From Rhizophagus irregularis (lineage: Eukaryota; Glomeromycota; Glomeromycetes; Glomerales; Glomeraceae), in contig NC_089435.1 of NCBI RefSeq assembly GCF_026210795.1, forward strand, positions 1,860,001-1,924,000: 64,000 nucleotides of DNA, given 5' to 3'. Every line of letters begins with the position of its first letter. The stretch's first letter is position 1. This document shows positions 20,249 through 32,374 of the stretch, one piece after another. The notes under the pieces are model-generated. The model did no database searches. It was given only the letters and a program-made list of their open reading frames with translations, and was not told the DNA's origin. The position numbers and the translations under genes were made by a program.

Positions 20249-22810
20249 ATGTTTAATTTAGCCATATGTTATAAAAATGGAGAAGGAACAGAAAAGAGTT
20301 TAGGAAAAGCCTTTCATTGGTACCAAAAAGCAATGTTTAATTTAGTCGTATGTTATGAAAATGGAGAAAGCACAGAAAAGAGTTTATTAGAAAAAGCTTT
20401 TTACTATTGGCATCAAAAAGCAAAAAAAAATCATGTTAAAGCAATGTTTTATTTAGCCAAACATTATTATAATGGTTCTGGAACAGAAAAGAATTTAGGA
20501 AAAGCCTTTTATTGGTGTCAAAAAGCAGGAGAAAATGGTCATGAGAATGCAATGTTTAATTTAGGCACATATTATGAAAATGGAATAGGGACAGAAAAGA
20601 ATTTAGAAAAAGCCTTTCATTGGACTCAAAAAGTAGCAGAAAAAAATCATATTAAAGCAATGTTTAATTTAGCCATATGTTATGAAAATGGAGAAGGGGC
20701 AGAAAAGAATTTAGAAAAGGCTTTTTATTGGTATCAAAAAGCAGCAGAAAATGGAAATATAGAAGCAATGTATAATTTAGCTATATATTATAAAAATGGA
20801 GAAGGGATAGAAAAGAATTTAGAAAAGGCTTTTTATTGGTGTCAAAAAGCAGCAGAAAATGGATATATAGGAGCAATGAATAATTTAGCTATATATTATA
20901 AAAATGGAGAAGGAATAGAAAAGAATTTAGAAAAAGCCTTTTATTGGTGTCAAAAAGCAGCAGAAAATGGTATTAAAGAAGCAATATTTAATTTAGCCAT
21001 ATGTTATCATAATGGAGAAGGAACAGATAAGAATTTAGAAAAAGCCTTTTATTGGTGTCAAAAAGCAGCAGAAATTGGTGATGAAAAAGCAATGTTTAAT
21101 TTGGCCATATATTATAAAAATGGAGAAAGGACAGAAAAGAATTTAGAAAAGGCTTTTTATTGGTGTCAAAAAGCAGCAGAAAATGGATATATAGGAGCAA
21201 TGAATAATTTAGCTATATATTATAAAAATGGAGAAGTAATAGAAAAGAATTTAGAAACAGCCTTTTATTGGTGTCAAAAAGCAGCAGGAAATGGTATTAA
21301 AGAAGCAATATTTAATTTAGCTATATGTTATCATAATGGAGAAGGAACAGAAAAGAATTTAGAAAAAGCCTTTTATTGGTATCAAAAAGCAGCAGAAGTT
21401 GGTGATGAAGAAGCAATGTTTAATTTAGCCATGTATTATGAAAATGGAGAAGGAACAGAAAAGAATTTAGAACAAGCCTTTTATTGGTGTCAAAAAGCAG
21501 CAGAAATTGGTAATGAGAGAGCAATGTTTAATTTAGCTAATAATTATTATGATGGAGAAGGAACAGAAAAGAATTTAGAAAAAGCCTTTTGTTGGTATCG
21601 AAAAGCAGCAGAAAAAAATCATATTAAAGCAATGTTTAATTTAGGCATATTTTATGAAAATGGAGAACAAGCAGAAAATAATTTAGAAAAAGCCTTTTAT
21701 TGGTATCAAAAAGCAGCAGTTATTGGTTTAGAAAATGCAATGTTTAATTTAGCCATATGTTATAAAAATGGAAAAGGAACAGAAAAGAATTTAGAAAAAG
21801 CCTTTCATTGGTATCAAAAAGCAGCAGAAGATGGCTATACTGATGCGATGTTTAATTTAGGCATATGTTATAAAAATGGTGAAGGAACAGAAAAGAATTT
21901 AGAAAAAACCTTTTTTTGGTATCAAAAAGCAGCAGAAATTGGGTATACTAATGCAATGTTTAATTTAGCCATATGTTATAAAAATGGAGAAGGAATAGAA
22001 AAGAATTTAGAAAAAGCCTTTCATTGGTATAAATATGCAGCAGAAAATGGTAATAAAGATGCAATGAATAATTTAGCAACATGTTATAATAATGGAGAAG
22101 GAACAGAAAAGAATTTAGAAAAAGCCTTTCTTTGGTGTCAAAAAGCAGCAGAAAATGGTTACACTAATGCAATGTGTAGTTTAGCCACATGTTATAAAAA
22201 TGGAGAAGGAACAGAAAAGAATTTAGAAAAAGCCTTTCTTTGGTGTCAAAAAGCAGCAGAAAATGGTATTAAAGATGCAATATTTAATTTAGCCACATAT
22301 TATGAAAATGGAATAGGGACAGAAAAGAATTTAGAAAAAGCCTTTCTTTGGTGTCAAAAAGCAGCAGAAAATGGTTACACTAATGCAATGTTTAATTTAG
22401 CCAATTGTTATTGTAATGGAGAAGGAACAGAAAAGAATTTAGAAAAAGCCTTTCATTGGTATCAAAAAGCAGCAGAAAATGGTAATGAAAGAGCAATGTT
22501 TTTTCTAGCCATATGTTATGAAAATGAGGAAAGAACAGAAAAGAATTTAGGAAAAGCCTTTCTTTGGTATCAGAAAGCAGCAGAAAGTGAATATACTAAT
22601 GCAATGAATAATTTAGCTACATGTTATAAAAATGGAAAAGGGACAGAAAAGAATTTAGAAAAAGCCTTTCTTTGGTATCAAAAAGCAGCAGAAAATGGTA
22701 ATGAAGATGCAATGAATAATTTAGCAACATGTTATAATAATGGAGAAGGAATAGAAAAGAATTTAGAAAAAGCCTTTTATTGGCATCAAAAAGTTATAGA
22801 AAGTAACAAA
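20249..22810 (+). repeat. Array of 24 Sel1 units of 108 bp
   Basis: The DNA units are highly alike (GAAAAGAATTTAGAAAAAGC recurs almost throughout). Units 6-8 and 9-11 form a three-unit higher-order repeat (NGYIGAMNN, then NGIKEAIFN, then GDE.AMFN), so duplication of blocks is recent. The first unit lacks its AAENG segment. Confidence 0.9.
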
Positions 22811-24043
22811 ATAGATTCTGAAAATGAAGTTGAATTATGTAATATATGCAAACAACCATATACTAATTACCAGTGGTGCCAAAAATGTAATGCTAAACGA
22901 TTTCAACAAGATTTTTCAAAATGGACTAGTGAAAATGAATTTATTGATAAATTTATTCAAGAAGCACAACTAAATGCCAAAAATAGTTATGAAATTTTAG
23001 AATGGATACCCTATAATAAATTGTCAAATATTAATTATTATAATAAAGGAGGATTTAGTGAAATTCATAAAGCTATATGGTTAGATGGCCCAATTTTTAG
23101 TTGGAATTTTGACAAACAACAATGGGATAGACAATTAAGCTATGAGGTTATTCTTAAAACACTTAATAATTCATCAAATTTAAATAGTAAATTTCTGGAT
23201 GAGGTATATTATTATATTTATTAACAAATTTTTTTTCTTTTGCAAAAATTAACTTTGTTTTTTATACAGTGGAAATACTATTATAATTGTCAGAAAAAGT
23301 CATTCTCAAAATTTATTCAATTCTTTGGATTTACTCAAGATCCGAATAATTTAAATTATATAATAGTAATGAGTTATGCAAAGAATGGAAGTTTAAGAAA
23401 ATGTTTACCGAATATAATTAAGTTTAAGTGGCAAGTTAAGTTACAATTATTGAAAAAAATTATATTAGGACTTAAAATAATTCATGAATCAGATTTAACT
23501 CATGGTGATTTTCATGATGGTAATATTTTAATATCAGATAATTACAATGAATCATTTATTATTGATTTAGGATTATGTAAACCTATAAATGATTTACAAA
23601 ATTCTGATAATAAAGTTAATGAAATTTATGGAGTTTTACCTTATATGGCGCCTGAAATATTAAGAAAAAAATCCTATACTCCAGCAAGTGATATATATAG
23701 TTTATCAATGATAATGTGGGAATTTACTTCAGGTATTCCTCCATTTAATCATAAAGCACATGATCATAACCTTACCTTAAGTATTTGTAAAGAAGGAAGA
23801 CGCCCTGAAATTATAAAAAATACTCCAAAATGTTATATAGATTTAATGAAAAAATGTTGGGATTCAGATCCTTCCAATAGACCAACTATAATAACTCTTG
23901 AACATATTATATCTGAATGGATTAGATGTATTAATGAATATTATGAAATAAACAGGGATGAAAATTATGAATATGAAGTACCTGTTATTGATAATCAATT
24001 AAAAAATGATATGTTTGAATTTGTAAAATCAAACAAAGTTTAG
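20249..24043 (+). CDS. Sel1-repeat protein fused to a protein kinase domain
   Basis: Exon 1 runs to 23203 and exon 2 is 23270-24043, with a 66-bp intron (gtata...tacag) in phase 0. Exon 1 holds 24 Sel1-like units of about 36 residues (GEGTEKNLEKAF pattern), superhelical repeats that bind partners. A putative zinc-binding segment follows (CNICKQPY...WCQKC), then the kinase N-lobe (GGFSEIHKA glycine loop, VILKTL lysine). Exon 2 supplies the C-lobe: a catalytic loop HGDFHDGNIL in which Gly replaces the usual Arg of HRD, DLG instead of DFG, and YMAPEIL. The catalytic Asp and Asn remain, so activity is plausible. A stop (20243) cuts off the N-terminus and a frameshift near 24028 alters the C-terminus. 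It may be a recent pseudogene. Confidence 0.85.
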
Positions 24044-24168
24044 TACAAGCACAAGCAAATACTTCTATTATACAATATCATTCACAAGCATATTATACAA
24101 GTCGCAGACTTACTGAAATTTTAGTTCAAGAAGAGTCTCAGGGCTTTGATTGTATGATTGAAAATTAA
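24044..24168 (+). other. Frameshifted C-terminal tail of the Sel1-kinase
   Basis: Directly after the TAG that closes the kinase frame, a frame one base away reads a coherent tail (SQAYYTSRRLTEILVQEES) ending at TAA 24166-24168. The kinase at 62823-63909 has a similar AVYTSRLLNF motif in its tail, which supports homology. A single-base indel near 24028 explains the split. Confidence 0.65.
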
Positions 24169-26516
24169 TAATTCTATTGTTTATTCTTCATTTGTTAAAT
24201 TATTTAACAATTATTATATAAAAAATATTATTATTATGTACTTTTACAGTTTTTTGATAATTATTAAAACTATGCTTTATTATATTTTTATTTTCATTTG
24301 CAATTTGTTACTAGTATTATTGCATGTCTTAGAGTAATACTATAATTATTATTTCTTATAAATTTAATAGTAACATTATACATAATAAATATAACCGAAA
24401 TCATTGGTAATTTATATACAAACAAGATAAATATTGTCAATTAAAAATTAAGAACATGGTCTAAATAATTTAAAAGTTAGTCAAATTTCTTTGATATTTT
24501 GAATATTGCTTCAATTTTTGCAAATATGACCAGCTGTTAGATTGAGGGGATATATATTATTACACATTTAACGATGTAAAAAAGTTATTAAATATGATAT
24601 TATGACCTTTTTCCATCTAGAACAATAAATTATTTCGTAATATAACAAGAAATTTAGTGTTTCTTATTCTTATCAATATTTTATTTGTTTCCTTTTATTA
24701 ATTGTTTTGGACTACTAATTTTTTTTTTTTAATTATATTTTTGATGATCAATTAACTGTACAACTTTTATTTTTATTTTTATTTTTATTTTTTTATTTTT
24801 CATTAAACGAGAATTTGAAGATACAGAAATGATACAATTTTGAAGAGAAAAGGTACATAACTATACTGCAAAATAATACATTGCAGACAACTACAACAAC
24901 GGAAATAATTAAATCAGTAGTATCTCCAATGTAGCACTACTACCTGGCTAAGATTTAAATATCCTAGACTTGCCAACCTTGTTTTTAACCTGCACAAACC
25001 ATTCTTACAACTTATCTATTTCTCCTATAAAAGTGAGGAAAACATTATATAACATTATAGAAATCTAATATATTCCCTCCGAAATAAATATTATTCCTAA
25101 TACCTTTTTCACTCGAGATCCTATTTAATGAATTAATTTTTCTATGAATATTAAAATCTAAACTATTTTTAATATTTTACTTATTATATGAATTTTCCAA
25201 CTCCTTAACGATTTTACAACTTGGAATCAAAATTAAATTTAAAACTTAACAGTTAAGAAAAATAAAATTACGATATTCAAATAAAATATTTAATGACTAT
25301 TTACATAGTACTTTTAAAATAAAATAATAAAGTGATAAAGGAAATATTCTTTCAATAAACGTCAATACTTTTCATCGTGTTGTATACTCCATATATCTGA
25401 AAGTTGATATACCGTATATCGTTATTGAAAATAAAAATTTTCTACTTGCTCATTTAATTTTATTGATCTTTATTCTCTGGAATGATCAACCGTTCCAAGT
25501 CCACGTCCACATAATAAGCATTTCCATTCTTTGTATAATGATAATGACGATTTTTTCATTTGTTCGAAAGTAGGCAATTCTTCTAATGAAAATTTGATTT
25601 TTTTTTTTAACTTTCTATTGACGTGCTTCATTTTCTATGTCTAAACGTACTACGTTAACAAATTTCCGTTATTTTATATTTACTATGTCTGTTAAGATTT
25701 ATGAATTCTTATGAGACTAATATCAGTTATTATAATATTATTCCATCATGGAATTAAACCAATCATACTACAATGTGTTTAATATTGATTCGATATAATG
25801 TTTTTCTTTACAGTTTACATTATTGTCTAGGTGATATATTTAAATTTTATTTTTTCAACATATGGTATGCGATGGTGTTGATGTCGTTGAATGGCAATTT
25901 TAAATTAAAACCTTTTATCGCATCTTATATTTTTCAAAATTGGTAAATTTTGTAACTTAGATTGTATTAAGAAAAAGATTATCGAACATATATTAAACGA
26001 CGTGAAGGTTGTTTATATAATAATTATAATTTTTCAACATCTCGCTTATTTACTGTGAATGGAGAAAATACTAGTTATATCATTTCTGAGGTTCGTTTTA
26101 AAAAGATTATGGATTATGCAAAAACTTTAATAGTTATAAAAATTTGGATATTTTAATACCAAAAAATTTAGAAATTGAGGATAAAAATTTAATTTTAAAT
26201 ATATATAAGCGTCTCCTGCAAGAAATGAGTTATTAAAAATTCAGATTAAATTCTTCACATTCGACATTTGATATATATTTGACATACCAATGGTTCCCTA
26301 ATTAATATTGAAAATGAGAATTGTATTACGACCAGTAGTTTTATAATTATAAAAGTGATGAAATACAATCACAATTTTGAACTAATGTAGAAAACTGGCT
26401 TTCATTATTAAGAGGACTGTTGTTTGCGCTATTATTACGTTATTAACAAATTGTACTGTGATAAATTTCACAGATTCACAAAATTTATTTAATTTTTAAT
26501 ATATTTATTTGAATAA
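24169..26516. other. Intergenic, gene-poor, weak coding-like scraps
   Basis: I see no intact gene. Between about 25960 and 26430 short coding-like stretches in several frames (for example LDILIPKNLEIEDKNLILN near 26140-26210) suggest a long-dead gene, but the family is not recognisable. Confidence 0.4.
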
Positions 26517-26885
26517 ATATAGTTCATATGATTCTTTTAGTTAGAATAAATATATTTTGAAACTTTGTTCAGCCAAAAAAAATAATATCACGATACTTAC
26601 TTTTAATAATAATTTTTTTATCTAATTATTTTTTGCCATTTTTTTTTCATTCTTCACTCCTTATATTTGGATTAATGATTGGGATTTTTTTTCCTAATTA
26701 TTTTTTTTACTAACTTTTTGCGTTTGGTTTTGATCAAAGTCAGTGTTGTGATATAATCGAAATAAATATATTTTTGTTTTATTTGAATAAATATATTTTG
26801 TATGATTTTTTTTAGTTAGAACAAATTTATTTTTTCTTAGTAAATATGAAAAAACATATCCAGCCAAAAAAAATAGAAACGATAA
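26517..26885. repeat. Two diverged copies of an AT-rich repeat
   Basis: 26517-26600 and about 26763-26875 share AATAAATATA, ATGATT, TTTTAGTTAGAA and CAGCCAAAAAAAAT. The same words occur in inverse at 52966-53035 (TTTTTGGCTGGATATTTTT, CCTAAAAGAAATCATA). It is probably a small interspersed element; its ends are not resolved. Confidence 0.5.
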
Positions 26886-26906
26886 TTTATTTGTCTAAAT
26901 TGATAA

Positions 26907-27132
26907 GGCCGCTCCAACGAATAGTTTCGTAATTTCATTTAACATCATATGGCACAAGAAAATTGGGGGATCATAATAAAATTTTAAACATACATTTTAA
27001 ATAATCATGTAGACTAATAAAGCTAATTGACCAATAATATTTAATACAAAGTGTTTGTTTAAATCCAATTTTTTGGCAAAAATGAGGGGGGGAGAGGATC
27101 GATGTTAAACGAAACTATTTATTGGAGCGGTC
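26907..27132. mobile_element. Harbinger-like MITE with TAA duplication
   Basis: It starts GGCCGCTCCAACGAATAGTT and ends with the inverse form AACTATTTATTGGAGCGGTC; TAA flanks both sides (26904-26906 and 27133-27135). A TWA target duplication and a G-rich start are typical of PIF/Harbinger MITEs. It is 226 bp without coding capacity. Confidence 0.8.
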
Positions 27133-27573
27133 TAATTAGTATATAATTTTTACCTATTTTACCTATTTTAAGATTGTCCTTTCCTTATTGTTAATAATTA
27201 TTATCAATGTTAACAGTTAATAAAAAGAAAATTTATAATACTTTTGTTATACATATTTCATGTATAAGTATATAATCCCGTAAAAATAAAATGCATAATA
27301 TTATTAATGCCGATGAAATCAATATGGCTTTTCTTCAAGAAATATTTGAAGTTGAGGTACCTGAATAACAAAAAAAAGATTATGTAAAGAAAGACAGCAG
27401 GTTTGTAGCAGAAAGGAAAAGGCCATGTAATTTTTTTTCTTTATTAATGTTTTTTATAATTCTTTTTTTTTCTTGTTTTTTTTTTATAAACAAACCGAAA
27501 TTTTTTTTTATATACTGTATATATTAAATTGTTATTATTATGATTTTTAGGTAAGGATAGATCAAGAGGACTT

Positions 27574-27925
27574 AGGTGTGTGATTAAAGTGTGTGGAATG
27601 GCCATGTGGATCATTCCTTTTACGAATAATTTTCATTTTTCGGGTTGCCGATAAAAACTCTTTTCGTATTTTCAATGAACAATATGTCCAGCTTAAAAAT
27701 TTGTTTTGGATGTTATGAATGAATTTTGAGAAACCATTATAAGAGCACTTGTAATAGTTGTAGAAAAAAAATAAGAAAAGTTGAAGATGTGAAAAAACTA
27801 TTTTTTATTGATATTAACGAAAATGCTAAGTTCTAATGTTCATTTATTAATAGCGGGTTCTAGTATCCATCATAACATTCTTTAAATATCTAATGATAAC
27901 AAATATTAACAAACAACTCGTAATA
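27574..27925 (+). repeat. Dispersed repeat copy 2 with decayed CxxC protein
   Basis: This matches 9731-10216. An ATG at 27684 reads SSLKICFGCYE, a TGA at 27720-27722, then NHYKSTCNSCRKKIRKVED. The CxxC pair before and after the stop looks like a zinc-binding module. The stop is at the same codon as in copy 1, so the copies spread after it arose, or the site is not read as a stop in the mature transcript. Confidence 0.55.
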
Positions 27926-28888
27926 AAATCAAATAAAGTAATGTTTATACCATTAGACCTTTTTAATTTCAAGACTATCACTGCCTTCATCTTTATAAAT
28001 GAAGAATTTTATTTAAAACTATATTAATTAGCAAAATATCAAATAATTTCTCACTAGTGGAACCAATTTAAATTTTAATTAAAAATTAATTTTGTAGTTG
28101 TGCAAAAATTCTATTAGTGTTGATGTATTATAATAAATATAACAGAAAGGCTAACCTCGCTCTCATAATAGTTAAAAAAAAATTAATAAGATTGTCACTC
28201 CTTGTTCTGTTCTAAATATCTATTCATTAGCGAAAAATATTTATAGTAATTTATGAGTTATCTACTTTATTAATAGAATTTTTATATTAATAATTTTTAT
28301 TTTATATGGTTACATAGTGATTCTCGTCTATAGTATATTTGATAACTATTAGATAATAAACAGTTTTATTGTAAATAAATAAATACTGTATGTTCATGTT
28401 AATAAAGTAGTCTTTAAAAAATAGTTACCTTCCTATCATTGCATGTAACTAACTTAATTGTTTGCACTTGAGTATGACTATTTCCATATTCACTATAAAA
28501 TCCATTTCACTTCCATAATTTCTCATTTCATAATCATGGTAATATAAAATTGCAGAAGCTGCTTATTGCAAATACAAATAGTAAGAAAAGTAAAAATGGT
28601 ATTTATCAAATAAAATGTTTTCACTTTTTTCTGGTCTTGATTAGTGCGGTATCACTACCATATTTAGAAAAATTCTAACGGCTAAATTTATGTGATTCAG
28701 AGAAAATGATTGACAAAATCAAATTATTGTTCAGAATATCAGGAGTGCCAAAATTTTCATTGAATTTGTATTAAATTACGCCAAAAACAATTGTAATACA
28801 GAATCACAATTATTTTATTTTATCTATTCATTATATATAGAAATAATTTACAATTATGCAATAAATTACAAATATATATTACACCTTC
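27926..28888. other. Intergenic, no feature recognised
   Basis: This is AT-rich with no coherent frame. It is the 3' flank of the Crinkler-like gene. Confidence 0.45.
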
Positions 28889-31800
28889 TTAATACTCGCC
28901 ATTATTATTTTTCATGTCAAAAACTAAACGTTTCTGTTCATCAAATTCTTTTAATACTTTAAATCTCTTGGAATTTTTACCAATTCCCACCATTTCTCTC
29001 ATATCTTCCAAGTCACAAATCTTACTATGAGCACGTTTTACACTTAGAATTTTACATTGTTTCTTGTCAAGACCAAGATATTTGTTAAGAATTTCGATTG
29101 GTGCAGAACTAATATGAATTTCTGATGGTTCTATACAAAATCATATCAATTAGTATTGTAATTAAAAATGGGTATCAAATCAGTAAACATACCACATGCA
29201 AACTGCGCCCTACTGGAATATGTATATCCAAAAAAACTTTCAAATTGTTCTTTACCAACAAATGCACTATTATTTTTACATTTTATAGTTAGGTCCTTCG
29301 CACTTGCATCTGTTAAAAATAAAAAAATCCATTCATCCGTGCTAACATTTTTCATAGCTTCCGAGACCTACATAATAGGACTGATTAACCAAAAAATTAA
29401 ACACGTATTAGTTACAAATAAAGTTATTGCTACCTTGTTAAATTCAAAATTAAATCTATTGTTGTTAATGATCATAGAATTTTCTGCTCGGGGGTCTGTC
29501 TTCTTTACTTGTTGAATAACAATTAAGGTCTTATTTATGTTGTTTATTTTATGAATACTAAAGACATCAAACATTGCTCCAGGACCATTTATAAAGACAC
29601 TGTCAGTGTATTTCTCAATATACTGTTCGTCAAGGCGTTCAATATTAATAAAATCATTTTGTGTTACATTCATGTCTTCATTCTCTTCCAATTGACATAA
29701 TTCAGGAGCATCACCTTTTTTAGGATATTGATGTTTTTTAGGATATTGATGCTTCAATCGATATAATCGAATTGCTGTTTCTGGAAGGATTACTTCAATA
29801 TCCGGTAAGCCACGAGAAAATTCTGCGCCTCTGAGGAGCTCCTTCAAATTCACTATTGAATAACCTGCTAAACGAAAAAGATGAAGACGTAATGCCCAGA
29901 AACGGGCATTAAATTCTTCAAATGACTGCCACCACATTGTTTCTTCATATATTAGCATCTCTTTCCAAAATACTAAATCGTTGCTTCCGGATTGTTTAAC
30001 AAATAAACAAACCAGTATATAGGGTATCCGGATTTGGTAGTGTTCCTCTTTACACTGTACCAGTTTTAATATACCCGCATGATCAAGATCTTCATATGAT
30101 TCATTGAATTGTTCGTTTACTTTCTCATTTTTCTGAACGGGTAAACCTAAAATAGCCTTTGCGAGAGTACTTTCCAAATAAATTGCATACCGGTTTGAAT
30201 TATAGTCGAATATGATCCTATGTTTGACAGATTGAATAATTTCTGAGACTTGAACTTGATAAGGATTACCGTTCCCTAATTGCTCCAAGCGATCAACAAA
30301 AAATCGATAAAAATATTCAAGAGTTTTGACATGACCACCAATATCACAAATGCAAAGCCGAAAATGATGATTGCGACGGACAAATTCTTCATTTCTGATA
30401 GCCTTTCCAAAAATTTCAATTGTATCATCATTCTCAAGAAGAGGTAGTGGAAGGTGGAGTCGCTTATACAAAGAGCTTTTTATATAGTCCTCTATAGGAC
30501 CTTCAATAGTCCCAGATAAAACTGGGACAAAAAAAATCCCAGCTGGTGGTTCACACATTATTCCACTAATGCAAGTTATAAGATCCATAAAATTCTCATT
30601 TATTTTGTATAACTTGTTAAACTCGTCGATTCCAACAATCAGAATTAGAATTTCCTGTTTTTCAGCTGACGAGTTCTGGATAACTCGCTCTGTAAAATCT
30701 GTATAAATTGTCTTTAGAGCACTATCCAAGGTTAAATTGTTAATATTTTTATTTGAGCTTTTGCAACTGTTAATGAAGTCTCTAAAATTAAAACCCTCCG
30801 GTTGGAAATAATCAAACAAAATGCGAAATGCAAGGGATGCCTCGCATCCAATCCGTATATCTAATGATGTAGGAGGTGATTCATTACCATACGTAACGTT
30901 TAAAAAAGTCATATTTTTAAAAGTCTTTCGAATTTTTTCATCTTTGTTAACATGCTCCTTGGTTAGCCTTTCAAGTTCATCAAGGAATCGACTCTTTCCT
31001 GTTCCAGGTCCCCCAGCCAAGAAAGGGATGGGGTGAGCATTTTTATTGTTGTTTTTGATATCTTCAAATCGCCCTCTGATTCCATTTAAATCATTTTTTC
31101 CTTCCCAAAGGATTTTGAATGTGTTATCACGTCCACGGAATTCAAAATCCTTACCAACAGAAGTCACAAGCTAAAAAAGAATATTATTAAGTTGGAAAGG
31201 CAAAGCAAACATAAATTGAAAAGAGAGATGAAAGGCATACCTTTCTTTTTTTATCACATGGTGGAAATTGTTTAATCCACATGTGAATAGAAGAAGGATA
31301 ACGCCAGTCAACTGATAAATAAGAGAGATTTGTTAGAGATTTTTTATATCATTTGAAGTCAAGTTATTTAACTGGGCTACTGTACCTTGTGGTAGGTTTT
31401 CTTTGTCAGCCCTCCCAGCCCTCCCAACCTTCCCAGCCGAAAATGTTCTGTTTTTATTGGTTTTCTGAAATAAAATTGTATAAAAAGAGAGGTGTATGTG
31501 AGTAAGATTCTTAACATAAGGGAGATACATAGCTGATTCCTCCTCCTTACGAAATCAGCAGACCTTAATCAAAAACATAAGGGAGATTCATAGCTGATTC
31601 TTCCTACAGAATCAGCAGACCTTAATAAGAACCCAGTAGCAAAATGTGCACGCCGCAGCGGACGTGAGTTGGTTCACATCGTCTGGACGCTCTTCTTCCC
31701 CGTGCCAGCGGGACAGGGTGTAGCACTTTTACTACTCTCGTTAGTATCCCTCAAATTATACAGAACGTGTAAAACTAACCTTTATTCGGGATTTTAATGT

Positions 31801-32001
31801 GCATGCCTTTTCATGTTCTCTTGAGTCCGGTTTTAAATTATTTATCAGAACTTTTAGTTCTGCAACGAAATATGTACGAGCTAACCGAGGAGAAACATCA
31901 GGATAATTTTTCTGTAAATAATTCATCCATGAATCTTCGTTCCAATTTTCGTACGGTAGCCTCCAATAGTCGGCATATCGAAGATTGTGTGTTTCTGACA
32001 T
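28889..32001 (-). CDS. Crinkler-like protein: P-loop NTPase plus REase-like nuclease
   Basis: I model six exons: 31780-32001, 31386-31464, 31241-31311, 29434-31170, 29193-29367 and 28889-29130, all with GT-AG introns and continuous phase, about 841 residues. The large exon has a Walker A (GGPGTGKSR, about residue 177), a Walker B (ILIVGIDEF, about 300) and, near 655-685, an FDVF...VIQQVKK stretch like the D/Q-x-K core of restriction-type nucleases. NTPase plus nuclease is the known architecture of many Crinkler (CRN) C-termini, effector-like proteins numerous in AM fungi and oomycetes and often nuclear. The ATG at 32001 begins a YADYWRLPYENW segment; the classical CRN N-terminal header is not recognisable and further 5' exons are possible. 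I see no break in the modelled frame. Confidence 0.8.
31513..31630. repeat. Tandem duplication inside the first intron
   Basis: ACATAAGGGAGAT(A/T)CATAGCTGATTC and ATCAGCAGACCTTAAT occur twice with a period of about 55 bp. This accounts for part of the unusual length (315 bp) of the intron 31465-31779; the other introns are 62-74 bp. Confidence 0.75.
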
Positions 32002-32204
32002 AAGTAAGTTATTAGAAGAAATCAAGACCAAACAGTAAAGACGCAATTGAAAAATATAAGCTACCTTTATATCGAAAAAATTTTTACGGTTATTCATGAA
32101 AAAATTCTCACGGTATTTGATCAATTTGATTTCATGATACGATGATACGTTTATAATCCCGTATCTAAAAAAAAAAAAAACTCAGGCTCAGGAAAATTTT
32201 TTCA

Positions 32205-32330
32205 GATACTGATATTAAGCTATCTTTTAAGCTCTTAAATTTTAAGTCCGATAACAGAATTTCAAAATTCCCACAGGTTGATATTAAGCTATCTCTTAAG
32301 CTCTTAAATTTTAAGTCCGATAACAGTATT
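32205..32330. repeat. Tandem duplication upstream of the Crinkler-like gene
   Basis: GATATTAAGCTATCTYTTAA and GCTCTTAAATTTTAAGTCCG, adjacent, occur twice about 69 bp apart. A minus-strand frame here shows the duplicated SDLKFKSL peptide. It could be part of an unmodelled 5' exon or just repeat. Confidence 0.55.
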
Positions 32331-32374
32331 TTGTGTATTGTAGCACTTGACTCCGCCACAAAAGCGTTTGCCAC

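Noticed and set aside
29168-29515. Plus-strand frame of 115 residues across two exons of the Crinkler-like gene
   Set aside because: Antisense shadow; the minus strand gives spliced, motif-bearing coding sequence.
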